From Luteibacter rhizovicinus (lineage in GTDB: Bacteria > Pseudomonadota > Gammaproteobacteria > Xanthomonadales > Rhodanobacteraceae), in contig NZ_SMCS01000007.1 of the NCBI RefSeq assembly GCF_004342265.1, positions 145,796-209,795 of the forward strand: DNA of 64,000 bases. Direction: 5' to 3'. Under the pieces are notes generated by a model, which was not told the origin of the DNA, did not search any database, and saw only the letters and a program-made list of their open reading frames with translations. A program made the translations under genes and the position numbers. Positions 17,292 to 26,234 of this stretch are shown here, in pieces (within the stretch, counting starts at the first letter, position 1; each line of letters opens with the position of its first letter).

Positions 17292-18368
17292 ATGTCTCGC
17301 CTCGTCATTCGCTCGCTGCGCAAATCGTTCGACGGCACCGACATCATCAAGGGTGTCGACCTGGTCGTGGAAAATCGCGAGTTCTGCGTATTCCTCGGAC
17401 CGTCCGGCTGTGGAAAGTCGACCCTGCTTCGCCTGATCGCCGGGCTGGAAGACGTCGACGAGGGCCAGATCCTCCTCGACGAGGACGACATCACGGATCT
17501 TCCGGCGGTGCGCCGCGATCTGGCCATGGTTTTCCAGTCCTATGCGCTTTATCCGCATATGACGGTGCGCGACAACATGTCGTTCGCGCTGAAGCTCGCG
17601 AAGGCCGATAACGCCACCATCGATGCGAAGGTGGGCAAGGCCGCGAAGATCCTTGCGCTCGAACCGCTGCTTGACCGCAAACCCGCCGCGCTCTCGGGCG
17701 GTCAGCGACAGCGCGTCGCCATCGGTCGCGCCATCGTGCGCGAGCCACGCGTGTTCCTGTTCGACGAGCCGCTCTCCAATCTGGATGCCGCGCTGCGCGT
17801 GCAGACGCGTCTTGAGATCGCGCGACTGCATCAGGAACTCAACGCCACGATGGTGTACGTGACCCACGATCAGGTCGAAGCGATGACGCTGGCCGATAAG
17901 GTCGCGGTATTCAATGAAGGCCGCATCGAGCAGGTCGGATCGCCACTGGATCTGTACAGAAGACCGGTCAATCGATTCGTAGCCGGCTTCCTCGGCATGC
18001 CGCAGATGAATTTCCTGCCACTGACGACGGCTAACGGCGGTTACACGCTGGCCAATGGCGCGGCGGTGGCGCTACCTGCCGGACTCGATGCCGGTAGTGG
18101 AGCGACGCTGGGTATCCGGCCTGAGCACCTTGTCATCTGCGAGGGTGACGATGCGCGACCGGGCGTGCGCCTCGACGGCAAGCTGACCGTCGTCGAACGG
18201 CTCGGCAGCGAAACCTATGCGTATGTGGATATTCCATCGATCGGCACGCTGACCGTGCGAGCTGAGGGCGATTTCGAGCGGGGCGCCGGACGCGGCGTCT
18301 GCGTACGCCTCGATACCACGCACGCGCATCTGTTCGACGCCAAAGGCGTCGCCATCCACCATCCGTGA
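17292..18368 (+). CDS. mtlK: Polyol ABC transporter, ATP-binding subunit
   Basis: The 358-aa protein is a MalK/UgpC-type ATPase. It shows Walker A GPSGCGKSTLLRL (about residues 37-49), the signature LSGGQRQRVAIGRAI, Walker B VFLFDEPLSNLD, and the switch histidine in YVTHDQVEAMTLAD. Residues from about 240 form the C-terminal OB-like regulatory (TOBE) domain. GGAG lies just before the ATG at 17292. It energises uptake through MtlFG and may be shared with other sugar systems. Confidence 0.92.
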   Translation: MSRLVIRSLRKSFDGTDIIKGVDLVVENREFCVFLGPSGCGKSTLLRLIAGLEDVDEGQILLDEDDITDLPAVRRDLAMVFQSYALYPHMTVRDNMSFALKLAKADNATIDAKVGKAAKILALEPLLDRKPAALSGGQRQRVAIGRAIVREPRVFLFDEPLSNLDAALRVQTRLEIARLHQELNATMVYVTHDQVEAMTLADKVAVFNEGRIEQVGSPLDLYRRPVNRFVAGFLGMPQMNFLPLTTANGGYTLANGAAVALPAGLDAGSGATLGIRPEHLVICEGDDARPGVRLDGKLTVVERLGSETYAYVDIPSIGTLTVRAEGDFERGAGRGVCVRLDTTHAHLFDAKGVAIHHP

Positions 18369-18375
18369 AATCCAC

Positions 18376-19851
18376 ATGTCCGTGAAGCTGAGCGACAGCA
18401 CACTCGATCGTCTGCCCGATGGCGTTATCGCGCCCGCCTATCGTCGTGCCGATGTAAGGCCCGGCATCGCTCATATCGGCGTCGGTGCATTTCATCGGGC
18501 ACACCTTGCGATGTATACCGAGCGTTGCCTGGCCGATACGGACCAGCACGGCTGGGGCATTCTCGGCATCAATCTGCTGGAGCACGATCGACCGCTCGCG
18601 GAAGCGCTGACCTCGCAGGATGGTCTTTACTCGGTTACCGAGTACGACCCCACGGGCGGGCGTGTCAGTCACGTCGTTGGCGCCATGATCGAGTATCTCT
18701 ATGCACCCGATGCACCGTCGCGCGTGCTGGACCGGCTTGCCGATGCGTCGATATGCATCGTGTCGCTGACCATCACGGAAGGTGGCTATCTCATCGACGA
18801 GCACGGCACGTTCCGGCTCGACGAGGAAACCGTCGTACACGACCTGGCCCATCCGGACGATCCGCGCGGCGTTTTCGGTTTCATCGTTGGCGCACTGGAA
18901 CGGCGCCGCGCGGCCGGCATGGCACCATTCACCGTGATGTCCTGCGACAACCTGCGCCACAACGGCGACCAGGCACGTCGCGCCTGCCTTGCATTCGCCG
19001 CCGCGCGCTCGAAGGAGCTTGCCGCGTGGATCGAGCGCGAAGTGAATTTTCCGAATGCGATGGTCGACCGCATCACCCCCGCAACCACGCCGGAGCGCCG
19101 CGACGAACTCAACGCGGCAACGGGCCTCGACGACAGGGCACCCGTCGTTTGCGAAGACTTCATCCAGTGGGTACTCGAGGATCGTTTTCCGCTCGGACGC
19201 CCGGCATGGGAGCGTCATGGCGTGCAAGTGGTCGAAGACGTCACACCGTATGAGGAAGCCAAGATCCGGCTGCTCAACGGATCGCATCAGATGCTGTCGT
19301 ATCCGGCGTTCCTGTCGGGACATCGACGCGTGGATGTCGCCGTCTCCGACCCGTTGTTCCACGGGTATCTGAAGTCTTTTCTCGACAAGGATGCGGGTGT
19401 CTGGCTCCGCTCGTTGCCCGGCATGGAGCTCGAAAGCTATAAACGGACGCTGCTGGAACGTTTCGAGAATCCCTCGATTGCCGATCAGCTCGATCGGTTA
19501 TGCCTGGACGGCGGCTCGAAGATTCCGGGCTTCATCCAGCCGACGCTGAATGCGTGTCTCGAGCACGGACACGATGCGGACCGGATCGCGTTTCTGTTGG
19601 CCGCATTCGACCGGTATGTACGTGTCGGTCGCGACGACCATGGTCAGACCTATCCCCTGCGCGAGCCGAATGCGATGCGCCTGATCCAGCCGCTGATCGA
19701 CAGCGGATCGCCGATGGCGCTGATCGGAAGCGTCGAATTACTGGGGCCGCTGCCAGCCGCAAATGCCGATTTCGTGAGGCGCTATCTGGGATATGTGGAC
19801 AAGCTGGCCAAGGATGGCGTCCGGAAAACCATGGAAGAAATGGACGTCTAA
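18376..19851 (+). CDS. mtlD: Mannitol 2-dehydrogenase
   Basis: The 491-aa product is a polyol-specific long-chain dehydrogenase (PSLDR), oxidising mannitol to fructose with NAD+. Signatures are IAHIGVGAFHRAHLAMY near the N-terminus, VSLTITEGGY, DNLRHNGDQAR, and the catalytic region KIRLLNGSHQMLSYPAFLSG with the conserved lysine. Length is usual for the MtlD/DalD group. It lies 7 bp after mtlK, giving the order mtlE-F-G-K-D known from Pseudomonas. No fructokinase follows here. Arabitol or sorbitol as substrate cannot be excluded. Confidence 0.9.
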   Translation: MSVKLSDSTLDRLPDGVIAPAYRRADVRPGIAHIGVGAFHRAHLAMYTERCLADTDQHGWGILGINLLEHDRPLAEALTSQDGLYSVTEYDPTGGRVSHVVGAMIEYLYAPDAPSRVLDRLADASICIVSLTITEGGYLIDEHGTFRLDEETVVHDLAHPDDPRGVFGFIVGALERRRAAGMAPFTVMSCDNLRHNGDQARRACLAFAAARSKELAAWIEREVNFPNAMVDRITPATTPERRDELNAATGLDDRAPVVCEDFIQWVLEDRFPLGRPAWERHGVQVVEDVTPYEEAKIRLLNGSHQMLSYPAFLSGHRRVDVAVSDPLFHGYLKSFLDKDAGVWLRSLPGMELESYKRTLLERFENPSIADQLDRLCLDGGSKIPGFIQPTLNACLEHGHDADRIAFLLAAFDRYVRVGRDDHGQTYPLREPNAMRLIQPLIDSGSPMALIGSVELLGPLPAANADFVRRYLGYVDKLAKDGVRKTMEEMDV

Positions 19852-19969
19852 ATCCCGGATGACCTCAGGCGTCGCCACTGGCATGCAATGCGTTTCACCG
19901 CACCTTATCGATAGCTTCACCCTTCCTGTAGGAACCTGAGCTTGTCCCTGCGCGAGGGAGGAACCGAAC

Positions 19970-20143
19970 ATGCCCACCAATCCAACCAGTCCCGGTCCAC
20001 CGTTCGCCGAACCCGGCAAACAACGCCCCGACAGCGAGATCCGGCGACCCGGCAGCTACCGACCGGCACGCGAAGCGGACCCCGAGCCGCTTGCGCTCGA
20101 CGATCCTGAAGAAGAAGCCAATTACCTACCGTTACACCAGTAA
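19970..20143 (+). CDS. Small proline-rich protein, 57 aa, unknown
   Basis: An ATG at 19970 follows an excellent GAGGGAGGA ribosome-binding sequence (19954-19962) and opens 57 codons. The product starts MPTNPTSPGPPFAEPGKQRP and ends in an acidic stretch (DDPEEEANYLPLHQ). It is rich in Pro, Glu and Arg, has no membrane segment, and is probably disordered. I do not recognise it. It lies alone after mtlD. Just upstream, 19927-19958 resembles a degenerate half of the local REP-type repeat. Confidence 0.55.
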   Translation: MPTNPTSPGPPFAEPGKQRPDSEIRRPGSYRPAREADPEPLALDDPEEEANYLPLHQ

Positions 20144-20161
20144 CCAGCGCGAGACCTGACT

Positions 20162-20300
20162 TGCAGGAGCGCGCTTGCGCGCGAAAGCCAACAAGGCGAG
20201 GAAGACCGATGCTCACCTTCGCGAGCCCGATTTACGGGCTGCGGATGCTACCCACAGCTTCACCGCTCCGTTGGCTTTCGCGCGCAAGCGCGCTCCTACA
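20162..20300. repeat. REP/MITE-like inverted-repeat element, copy B (inverted)
   Basis: The left arm GCAGGAGCGCGCTTGCGCGC and right arm GCGCGCAAGCGCGCTCCTAC form about 28 bp of inverted repeat including AAAGCCAAC/GTTGGCTTT. The interior read on the minus strand carries CATCCGCAGCCCGTAAATCG and GGTGAGCATCGGTCTTCCTC, matching copies A and D. The central arm bases differ from copy A (GCGCGC for GCCCGC) but are changed on both sides, so the stem is preserved. It separates the 57-aa ORF from ubiA. Confidence 0.85.
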
Positions 20301-20359
20301 AAAAGGCGTGTGACCGACCTCGCAAACGCCGGACGGGACCGGTCGGCTAAACTGGGCCG

Positions 20360-21376
20360 ATGAGCCCGACGCCCCGCAAACCTTCCAGCCGCCCCAAGGC
20401 GCCCGCGACAACGGCCAAGCGCCGCCCCATTGCCGCGCCCGCGCGCCAGACGCGGCCAGCCGATGCTTCGACGCGAGCCGAGAAGACGCTGGACTGGCTG
20501 CTCCGTCCACTCCCGCCGCACCTGCGCGAGAAAGCCCACGCCTACCTGGTACTCACGCGCATGGATCGCCCCGTGGGGGCGCTGCTCCTGTTGTGGCCGA
20601 CCTGGTGGGCACTATGGCTCGCCGCGAAAGACTTCCCGCCCGTGGGACCGCTCTTCATTTTCACCATCGGCGTTTTCGCCATGCGTGCGGCGGGCTGCGC
20701 GATCAACGACTATGCCGACCGCAAACTCGATCCACAGGTGGCGCGCACGGCGGGGAGGCCCATTGCTTCCGGTCGCGTCACCCCGCGCGAGGCATTGATC
20801 GTCTTCGCATCGCTGCTCGTCCTGTCCTTCGTGCTGGTGCTGTTCACCAACAAGCTGACGATCCTGCTCTCCTTCGCCGGCGCGGCGCTGGCGGCGATCT
20901 ATCCGTTCACCAAGCGCTACACGCACCTGCCCCAGGTCGTGCTGGGCGCGGCATTCGGCTGGTCCATTCCGATGGCGTTCGCCGCCGTGACCAACCACGT
21001 CCCGCCGCAGGCCTGGCTGCTGTTTATCGGAAACATCATCTGGTCGGTGATCTACGACACGGAATACGCGATGGTCGATCGCGACGACGATATCAAGGTC
21101 GGCGCGAAGTCGACCGCGATCCTGTTCGGCGACGCGGATCTCGCGATTATCGGCATTCTCATGGGGACGTTCCTCGTCACGATGCTGCTGGTCGGCACGC
21201 GCGCGGCACTGGGCTGGCCTTACTGGATTGCCCTGCTCGCCGCAGCGGGACTGTTCGCGTGGCAGCAATGGATCATGCGCGGGCGCGCACGCGAGGCGTG
21301 CCTGACCGCCTTCCGCAATAACAACTGGCTAGGCCTCGCGCTCTGGGTCGGCATTGTGATCGCGCTCGCACTTTAA
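20360..21376 (+). CDS. ubiA: 4-hydroxybenzoate octaprenyltransferase
   Basis: UbiA attaches the polyprenyl tail to 4-hydroxybenzoate in the inner membrane, an early step of ubiquinone synthesis. The 338-aa product has two Asp-rich Mg-prenyl-diphosphate motifs, NDYADRKLD (116-124) and DTEYAMVDRDDD (about 230-241), and about eight transmembrane helices. The first ~50 residues are a basic Ala/Pro/Arg-rich extension not found in most UbiA proteins, so translation might really begin nearer the conserved part. It stands alone between the repeat element and the TonB receptor. Confidence 0.92.
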   Translation: MSPTPRKPSSRPKAPATTAKRRPIAAPARQTRPADASTRAEKTLDWLLRPLPPHLREKAHAYLVLTRMDRPVGALLLLWPTWWALWLAAKDFPPVGPLFIFTIGVFAMRAAGCAINDYADRKLDPQVARTAGRPIASGRVTPREALIVFASLLVLSFVLVLFTNKLTILLSFAGAALAAIYPFTKRYTHLPQVVLGAAFGWSIPMAFAAVTNHVPPQAWLLFIGNIIWSVIYDTEYAMVDRDDDIKVGAKSTAILFGDADLAIIGILMGTFLVTMLLVGTRAALGWPYWIALLAAAGLFAWQQWIMRGRAREACLTAFRNNNWLGLALWVGIVIALAL

Positions 21377-21404
21377 TCCACCTTGTTGCATGCCGATGAC
21401 AAAG

Positions 21405-21422
21405 ACATCGTGAATTTTCACG
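21405..21422. promoter_or_regulatory. 18-bp perfect dyad upstream of the TonB receptor
   Basis: ATCGTGAA and TTCACGAT flank a central TT, giving an 18-bp inverted repeat about 90 bp upstream of the receptor start and 29 bp after ubiA. Its size and spacing fit a dimeric repressor or activator site. The stem is too AT-rich and lacks a T-run for a convincing ubiA terminator. The binding protein is unknown. Confidence 0.45.
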
Positions 21423-21479
21423 ATTGAAACCCCGTGGTCATCCACACTGAGTCGTCGCGTCACAACCAAAAACCAACAT

Positions 21480-21499
21480 GTCGGTTCCCCGGAACCGAC
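21480..21499 (+). promoter_or_regulatory. Hairpin immediately upstream of the TonB receptor start
   Basis: GTCGGTTCC and GGAACCGAC form a perfect 9-bp stem with a CC loop, ending 9 bp before the ATG at 21509. No ordinary Shine-Dalgarno exists between the hairpin and the start; the only GGA lies inside the right arm. The structure could therefore control translation initiation, or the DNA dyad could be an operator near the transcription start. This is an inference from position. Confidence 0.4.
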
Positions 21500-21508
21500 T
21501 GACCCGAC

Positions 21509-24001
21509 ATGCATACCATCCTGCTTCGCCGTGCCGTGCGCATGGCGCTCGTAAGCCCGTTCGCGTTTGCCCTGGCCTTTCCCGCTTTCGCGCAGGACAG
21601 CGCGCCGGAAAAGAAAACCACGGACATGGACAACGTCGTGGTGACGGCGCGCTCCGGCACCGAAACCCGTACCAAGGCGGAAACCAGCTACTCGGTCACC
21701 ACGATCGACGAAGACCGGTTACGCATGCAGGCGCCCACGAGCGTCACGGAAGCGATGAAGTCGGTGCCCGGCTTCTGGGTGGAATCGTCCGGCGGCGAAG
21801 CCAGTGGCAATATCCGGGCGCGCGGCATTCCCGTCGACGGTTACGGCTCGGTAAACCTGCTCGAAGACGGCATCCCCGTACAGCACGACCCGGCGCTGGG
21901 TTATCTCAACGCCGACCAGGCGTTCCGCCTGGACGAAACCATCGAGCGGATCGAAGTGGTTCGCGGCGGTCCCTCGTCGGTGTTCTATTCGAATGCCCCG
22001 GCCGGCGCGATCAATTTCATTCCTCGCCAGGTCGGCGATACGCCCGATGGACTGATCAAATACACCGTCGGCAATTATTCGTTGAACCGGCTCGACTTCT
22101 GGTACGGCACGCCGGTCGGCGGCGGCTGGAAGCTCGGCGTGGGTGGGTTCTGGCGGCAGGATAACGGCGTACGCAGCCCGGGCTTCGACGCGAACAAGGG
22201 CGGGCAGCTTCGCGCGAATCTGTCGCGCGATCTCGATGGCGGCCATGTCAGCTTCGATGTGAAGCATATGGACGACAAGGTCGCGCTCTACCTCGGCATT
22301 CCCATGCGGACGAATGCCAGCGGCGATATTCGTCCCGTGCCCGGTTTCAACGGCAATTACGGCACGCTGGCCGGCCCCGATACCCAGCACGTCATGATGA
22401 AGGAAGGCGACGGAAGCCTGTACAACTTCGACAACAGCGAAGGTACCCACGTCAAGCGCACGCAGCTGACGTTCAAGTTCGATCACGACCTTGGCGGCGA
22501 CTGGAAGCTTGCCGAAAGCATGCGTTACAGCACGACCGACACCCAGCGTAACGGCGTATTTCCGAACACGCTGCAAAGCGCGACGTCGTTTCTGGCGGCG
22601 CAGAACAAATACCTCTCGGGGTATCCGGGTGCGACGGGCTATCAACTGCGCTACGTCGACAATCCATCGCAGATCTACAACAACGCCAACCAGAACGGCA
22701 ACGGTCTGGTCGTCGTCGGCGGCCTGCGCGGCGTGACGATGCCGGTGGACGAGTTCATCAACGATACGCGCGTGCTGCGCAAATTCGACATCGGCGGGCA
22801 GTCGCACGACGTCACGTTTGGCTATTACTACGCGCGCTTCAATCAGGATTTCGACCGTTATTCATCGAGCGTCCTGATGGATGCAAAGGACAATGCGCAG
22901 CTGCTCGACCTGGTCGCGGTCGACGCGAATGGCCGCCCCGTCGGCACGCTTACCGACCATGGCGTCTACCGTTACGGCTACGAGTGGGAACACGCCAGCG
23001 GCACGTCGACGACGAACGCATTCTACCTTTCGGACGAATGGCAGGTCACCGACAAGCTGCGCATCGACGGCGGCGCGCGCTGGGAAAAAGTGAATGTCGC
23101 GGGCAATACCGAACTCAAGCAGACGGTGAATCAGGGAACGTTCGCAACGTCGACCATCCTCACGGGCAATGGCCAGTTCGTTCACTACGACCAGAGCTTC
23201 GACAAGCTCGGCTGGACCCTTGGCGCGAACTATCAGTTCGACGGGCACCAGGGCATCTTCGCCCGCTACACGCCGACATTCCGCCTGCCGAGCCTGAGCT
23301 CGTACATCACGAGCCCGACGGCAACGCCCATTATCCAGACGATGAAACTCGCCGAGGCGGGCTGGAAGTACAGCGACCGCTTTGCGGATCTGTATGCGAC
23401 GGCGTTCTACACCAAGTACAACAATGTTTCCTTCAGCAACTACGTATTCAATCTGAATGGCAGCGCATCGACTGCACAGACAGGCTACGCGGATACGAAG
23501 ACGTACGGCCTGGAACTGGAAGGCACGCTGTATCCGTCGAGCCTGTTCGACGTGCAGTTCAACGCGACGCTGCAGCAACCGGAGTACAAGGGGTTGCGTT
23601 ATACGGAAGTCGTCGCCGGGAATCCGGTCCTTCGCGACTACCAGGACAATCAGCTGATCCGCGTACCGAAGGTCAGCTACCGCATCGTTCCCGGCGTGAA
23701 CCTGATGGACGGAAAGCTGCGATTGCAGGTGTCGTTCGAGCATGAAGGCAAGCGCTACGTCGATACCGCGAATTCCGTCGTTCTGCCCGCGTATAACGTG
23801 ATCGGTGCCAGCGCGCGCTACGACGCCACCCAGCAACTGTCGCTGTTCCTCTATGCCGACAACATCACCAACTCGCTTGGCCTGACCGAAGGCAATCCGC
23901 GCGCCGGTGAATTGGCGAGCTCCGATGCGGGCGCGAACACATTCATCGCCCGGCCGCTGCTGGGTCGCTCGTTCCGTCTCGCCGCGATGTACCGGTTCTA
24001 A
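21509..24001 (+). CDS. TonB-dependent outer-membrane receptor
   Basis: The 830-aa product has a signal peptide ending ALAFPAFA (cleaved about residue 28), a TonB-box-like DMDNVVVTA, and a plug domain (TSVTEAMKSVPGFWV, RARGIPVDG, IERIEVVRGGPSSVFYSNAPAGAINFI). A 22-strand-type barrel ends in ...AAMYRF with C-terminal Phe, as required for outer-membrane insertion. It would import a scarce ligand with TonB energy. The ligand is not evident: there is no siderophore gene nearby. The next gene encodes a secreted PHP-type phosphoesterase, suggesting a phosphorylated or organophosphate ligand. Confidence 0.9.
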   Translation: MHTILLRRAVRMALVSPFAFALAFPAFAQDSAPEKKTTDMDNVVVTARSGTETRTKAETSYSVTTIDEDRLRMQAPTSVTEAMKSVPGFWVESSGGEASGNIRARGIPVDGYGSVNLLEDGIPVQHDPALGYLNADQAFRLDETIERIEVVRGGPSSVFYSNAPAGAINFIPRQVGDTPDGLIKYTVGNYSLNRLDFWYGTPVGGGWKLGVGGFWRQDNGVRSPGFDANKGGQLRANLSRDLDGGHVSFDVKHMDDKVALYLGIPMRTNASGDIRPVPGFNGNYGTLAGPDTQHVMMKEGDGSLYNFDNSEGTHVKRTQLTFKFDHDLGGDWKLAESMRYSTTDTQRNGVFPNTLQSATSFLAAQNKYLSGYPGATGYQLRYVDNPSQIYNNANQNGNGLVVVGGLRGVTMPVDEFINDTRVLRKFDIGGQSHDVTFGYYYARFNQDFDRYSSSVLMDAKDNAQLLDLVAVDANGRPVGTLTDHGVYRYGYEWEHASGTSTTNAFYLSDEWQVTDKLRIDGGARWEKVNVAGNTELKQTVNQGTFATSTILTGNGQFVHYDQSFDKLGWTLGANYQFDGHQGIFARYTPTFRLPSLSSYITSPTATPIIQTMKLAEAGWKYSDRFADLYATAFYTKYNNVSFSNYVFNLNGSASTAQTGYADTKTYGLELEGTLYPSSLFDVQFNATLQQPEYKGLRYTEVVAGNPVLRDYQDNQLIRVPKVSYRIVPGVNLMDGKLRLQVSFEHEGKRYVDTANSVVLPAYNVIGASARYDATQQLSLFLYADNITNSLGLTEGNPRAGELASSDAGANTFIARPLLGRSFRLAAMYRF

Positions 24002-24015
24002 TTGGAGATGTGCTT

Positions 24016-25515
24016 ATGGGGATGACCATGAAACACTGGTTCTGTATCGCTCTTATCGGGTTCGCCAGCATGAGCATTCATGCTGAGGTGCGACCCGATG
24101 CGGTGCTTCATGGCGAGCTTTCCGGCAAGGACAACCGGACGTATCGCGAGGTGCCGTTCGACGTACCCGAAGGCACGTCCCGCATCACGATCGATGTCGA
24201 CTACACCGGGCGCGACGAGCGCACCACGATCGACATCGGATTGCTGGGGCCGGGCGGTTTCGCCGGACAGGACGGCTTCCGCGGCTGGAGCGGCGGAAGC
24301 AAACGCGTCTTCACCGTGTCGGCGACGGATGCGACCGCATCGTTCCTGCCCGGCGCGATTCGTGCCGGGCGCTGGACGCTGTTGCTGGGTATCCCGAATA
24401 TCCGGCCCCCGTCCCATGCCACGTATACGGCACGCGTATGGTTCGGCACGGATACCCATGAACCATGGGGCCCAGCCGATCCGCTGACGCCTCCGCTACG
24501 CCGCGAGGCAGGCTGGTATCGCGGCGATCTGCACATGCATACGGCGCATAGCGATGGCGGCTGCCCCACGCAAAGCGGCGCGGCGAAAGTGCCTTGCCCG
24601 CTGTTCCTGACGGTGGCGAAGGCCGCCCAGCGCGGTCTCGACTTCATCGCCATCAGCGATCACAACACCATGTCGCAAGTGTCGGAGATGCGCGAGCTGC
24701 AACCGTACTTCGACCGGATGCTGCTGATGCCCGCACGCGAAATCACAACGTTTCAGGGTCATGCGAATCTGTTCGGCGTGTCCCGTCCCGTGGATTTTCG
24801 CGTCGGCAGCGCGGCAGTTCCCGACTGGAATGCCTTGCTCGGCGATGTCGCGAAGGCAGGCGGTCTCATTTCGATCAATCATCCGAAGCGTCCCAATGAC
24901 GAGACCTGCATGGGCTGCGGCTGGACGCCCGAGCGTCCCGTCGACATGGATCGCATCCAGGCCGTGGAGGCCGTGAACGGTTCTGACGTGGGTGGCGCGA
25001 GTTCGGGCATTCCTTTCTGGGAGGCCCAACTGGATGCGGGCCATCGTCCGACGGCGATCGGCGGCAGCGATAGCCACGATGCCGGATCGATCGGTACACC
25101 GACGACCGTCGTACGCGCCGGCGATCTGTCGATGCCGGCGGTACTGGACGGTATTCGCGCGGGGCATGTGTTCGTGGATATCGAGGGCGCGGCGGACCGG
25201 ATGCTGGATCTGCGGACGGTGGCGGCGGGCAAGACGATCTCGATGGGCGACGAGGTCGCCGTGAAGCCGGGCTCGGTGTTGCGCTTCGTCGTGCATACGG
25301 AAGGCGTCGCGGGCAGTCGCGTCGAACTGATCGATAACGGTCGCGCGCTCGCCACGCCTATGAATACCGCCGTGCAGGGATCGCGCGACGATCGGACCGT
25401 CGACTGGACGGCCGATGGCAAACCTCATTGGATTCGCGCGAATGTACGTGCGGCGGACGGTCGTCTGTTGCTGCTGGGCAATCCGATTTACGTCAACCGG
25501 TCAATGTCCCGGTAA
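24016..25515 (+). CDS. Secreted CehA/McbA-type metallohydrolase (PHP domain)
   Basis: The 499-aa product has a signal peptide (KHWFCIALIGFASMSIHA) and a beta-rich N-terminal domain (~25-165). A PHP metal-dependent phosphoesterase domain follows with GDLHMHTAHSDGG, IAISDHNTM, REITTFQGHANLFG, INHPKRP and IGGSDSHDA as metal ligands. Such proteins act on phosphoesters or related esters in the periplasm. The ATG at 24016 is chosen for its spacing from GGAG (24004-24007); 24028 is possible. It starts 14 bp after the TonB receptor stop, so the two probably form an uptake-and-hydrolysis pair. It overlaps comF tail to tail by 15 bp. Confidence 0.85.
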   Translation: MGMTMKHWFCIALIGFASMSIHAEVRPDAVLHGELSGKDNRTYREVPFDVPEGTSRITIDVDYTGRDERTTIDIGLLGPGGFAGQDGFRGWSGGSKRVFTVSATDATASFLPGAIRAGRWTLLLGIPNIRPPSHATYTARVWFGTDTHEPWGPADPLTPPLRREAGWYRGDLHMHTAHSDGGCPTQSGAAKVPCPLFLTVAKAAQRGLDFIAISDHNTMSQVSEMRELQPYFDRMLLMPAREITTFQGHANLFGVSRPVDFRVGSAAVPDWNALLGDVAKAGGLISINHPKRPNDETCMGCGWTPERPVDMDRIQAVEAVNGSDVGGASSGIPFWEAQLDAGHRPTAIGGSDSHDAGSIGTPTTVVRAGDLSMPAVLDGIRAGHVFVDIEGAADRMLDLRTVAAGKTISMGDEVAVKPGSVLRFVVHTEGVAGSRVELIDNGRALATPMNTAVQGSRDDRTVDWTADGKPHWIRANVRAADGRLLLLGNPIYVNRSMSR

Positions 25516-26205
25516 CGGGGCGCGGGCCAGCGCCCAGACGTCGACGCGCGCCACGCCAGCCCGGCACAGGACGCGCGCGCATTCGGCCAGCGTCGCACCC
25601 GTGGTCATCACATCGTCGACGAGAGCGACGTGCTCCACCCCGGGCGCGGCGCGCAGACGGAAGGCGCCATGCACGTTCTTCCGTCGCGCGACCGCATCGA
25701 GTTCGGTCTGCGCATCGGTCGCGCGTCGGCGCGCCAGCAGGTCGTGACGTAAAGGCAGATCGAGCGCACGAGCCAGCGGACGCGCGAGTTCCAGCGCCTG
25801 GTTGTAGCCGCGACGACGCAGTCGCGCGGTGTGCAGGGGAACGGGGACGATTAGCTGCGGACGTTCCGTGGATGGGGCGGCCTCGCACCAGCGCCCGGCC
25901 AGCACCCGCCCGCAGGCAAGGCTGCCGCCGAACTTGAACCGGCTTTCCAGCACATCGAGGGGCCACGCATAGACGAAGGGTACCCATGCGGCGGTCCACG
26001 GCGGCGGACGACGCTGGCACTGACCGCACAACTCGACGGTATACGCCAGCGGCAACGCGCAACGCATGCAACGACTATCGTTGCGAGGCAGCTGTGCGGC
26101 GCACGCGGCGCACATATCCACGACGCCATCGCCGCTGTCGCCGCACAGCACGCAGCGCGGCGGAAGGATCAGGCGTTCCAGTATCCGAAACGGTTTGTTG
26201 AGCAT
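25501..26205 (-). CDS. ComF family phosphoribosyltransferase-like protein
   Basis: The 234-aa product begins with a zinc-ribbon of CxxC pairs (CVLCGD, CAAC, CMRC, CGQC), then a phosphoribosyltransferase fold with VPVPLHTARLRRRGYNQALELAR and the PRPP loop VALVDDVMTTGATL. ComF proteins are linked to DNA uptake in competent bacteria and are often next to bio genes (E. coli GntX beside bioH). The ATG at 26205 is chosen because upstream in-frame codons run into the neighbouring gene. It is convergent with the metallohydrolase and divergent from bioB, with a small membrane gene between. Confidence 0.88.
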   Translation of the reverse strand: MLNKPFRILERLILPPRCVLCGDSGDGVVDMCAACAAQLPRNDSRCMRCALPLAYTVELCGQCQRRPPPWTAAWVPFVYAWPLDVLESRFKFGGSLACGRVLAGRWCEAAPSTERPQLIVPVPLHTARLRRRGYNQALELARPLARALDLPLRHDLLARRRATDAQTELDAVARRKNVHGAFRLRAAPGVEHVALVDDVMTTGATLAECARVLCRAGVARVDVWALARAPLPGH

Positions 26206-26234
26206 GTGGCGACGCGTCCTTGCGTCCGGTGGGA

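Noticed and set aside
21430..21475. Possible Pho box (GGTCATCC...GTCGTCGCGTCAC) upstream of the TonB receptor
   Set aside because: The match to two CTGTCAT repeats with 4-bp spacing is too poor to claim PhoB control, even though the neighbouring phosphoesterase makes it attractive.
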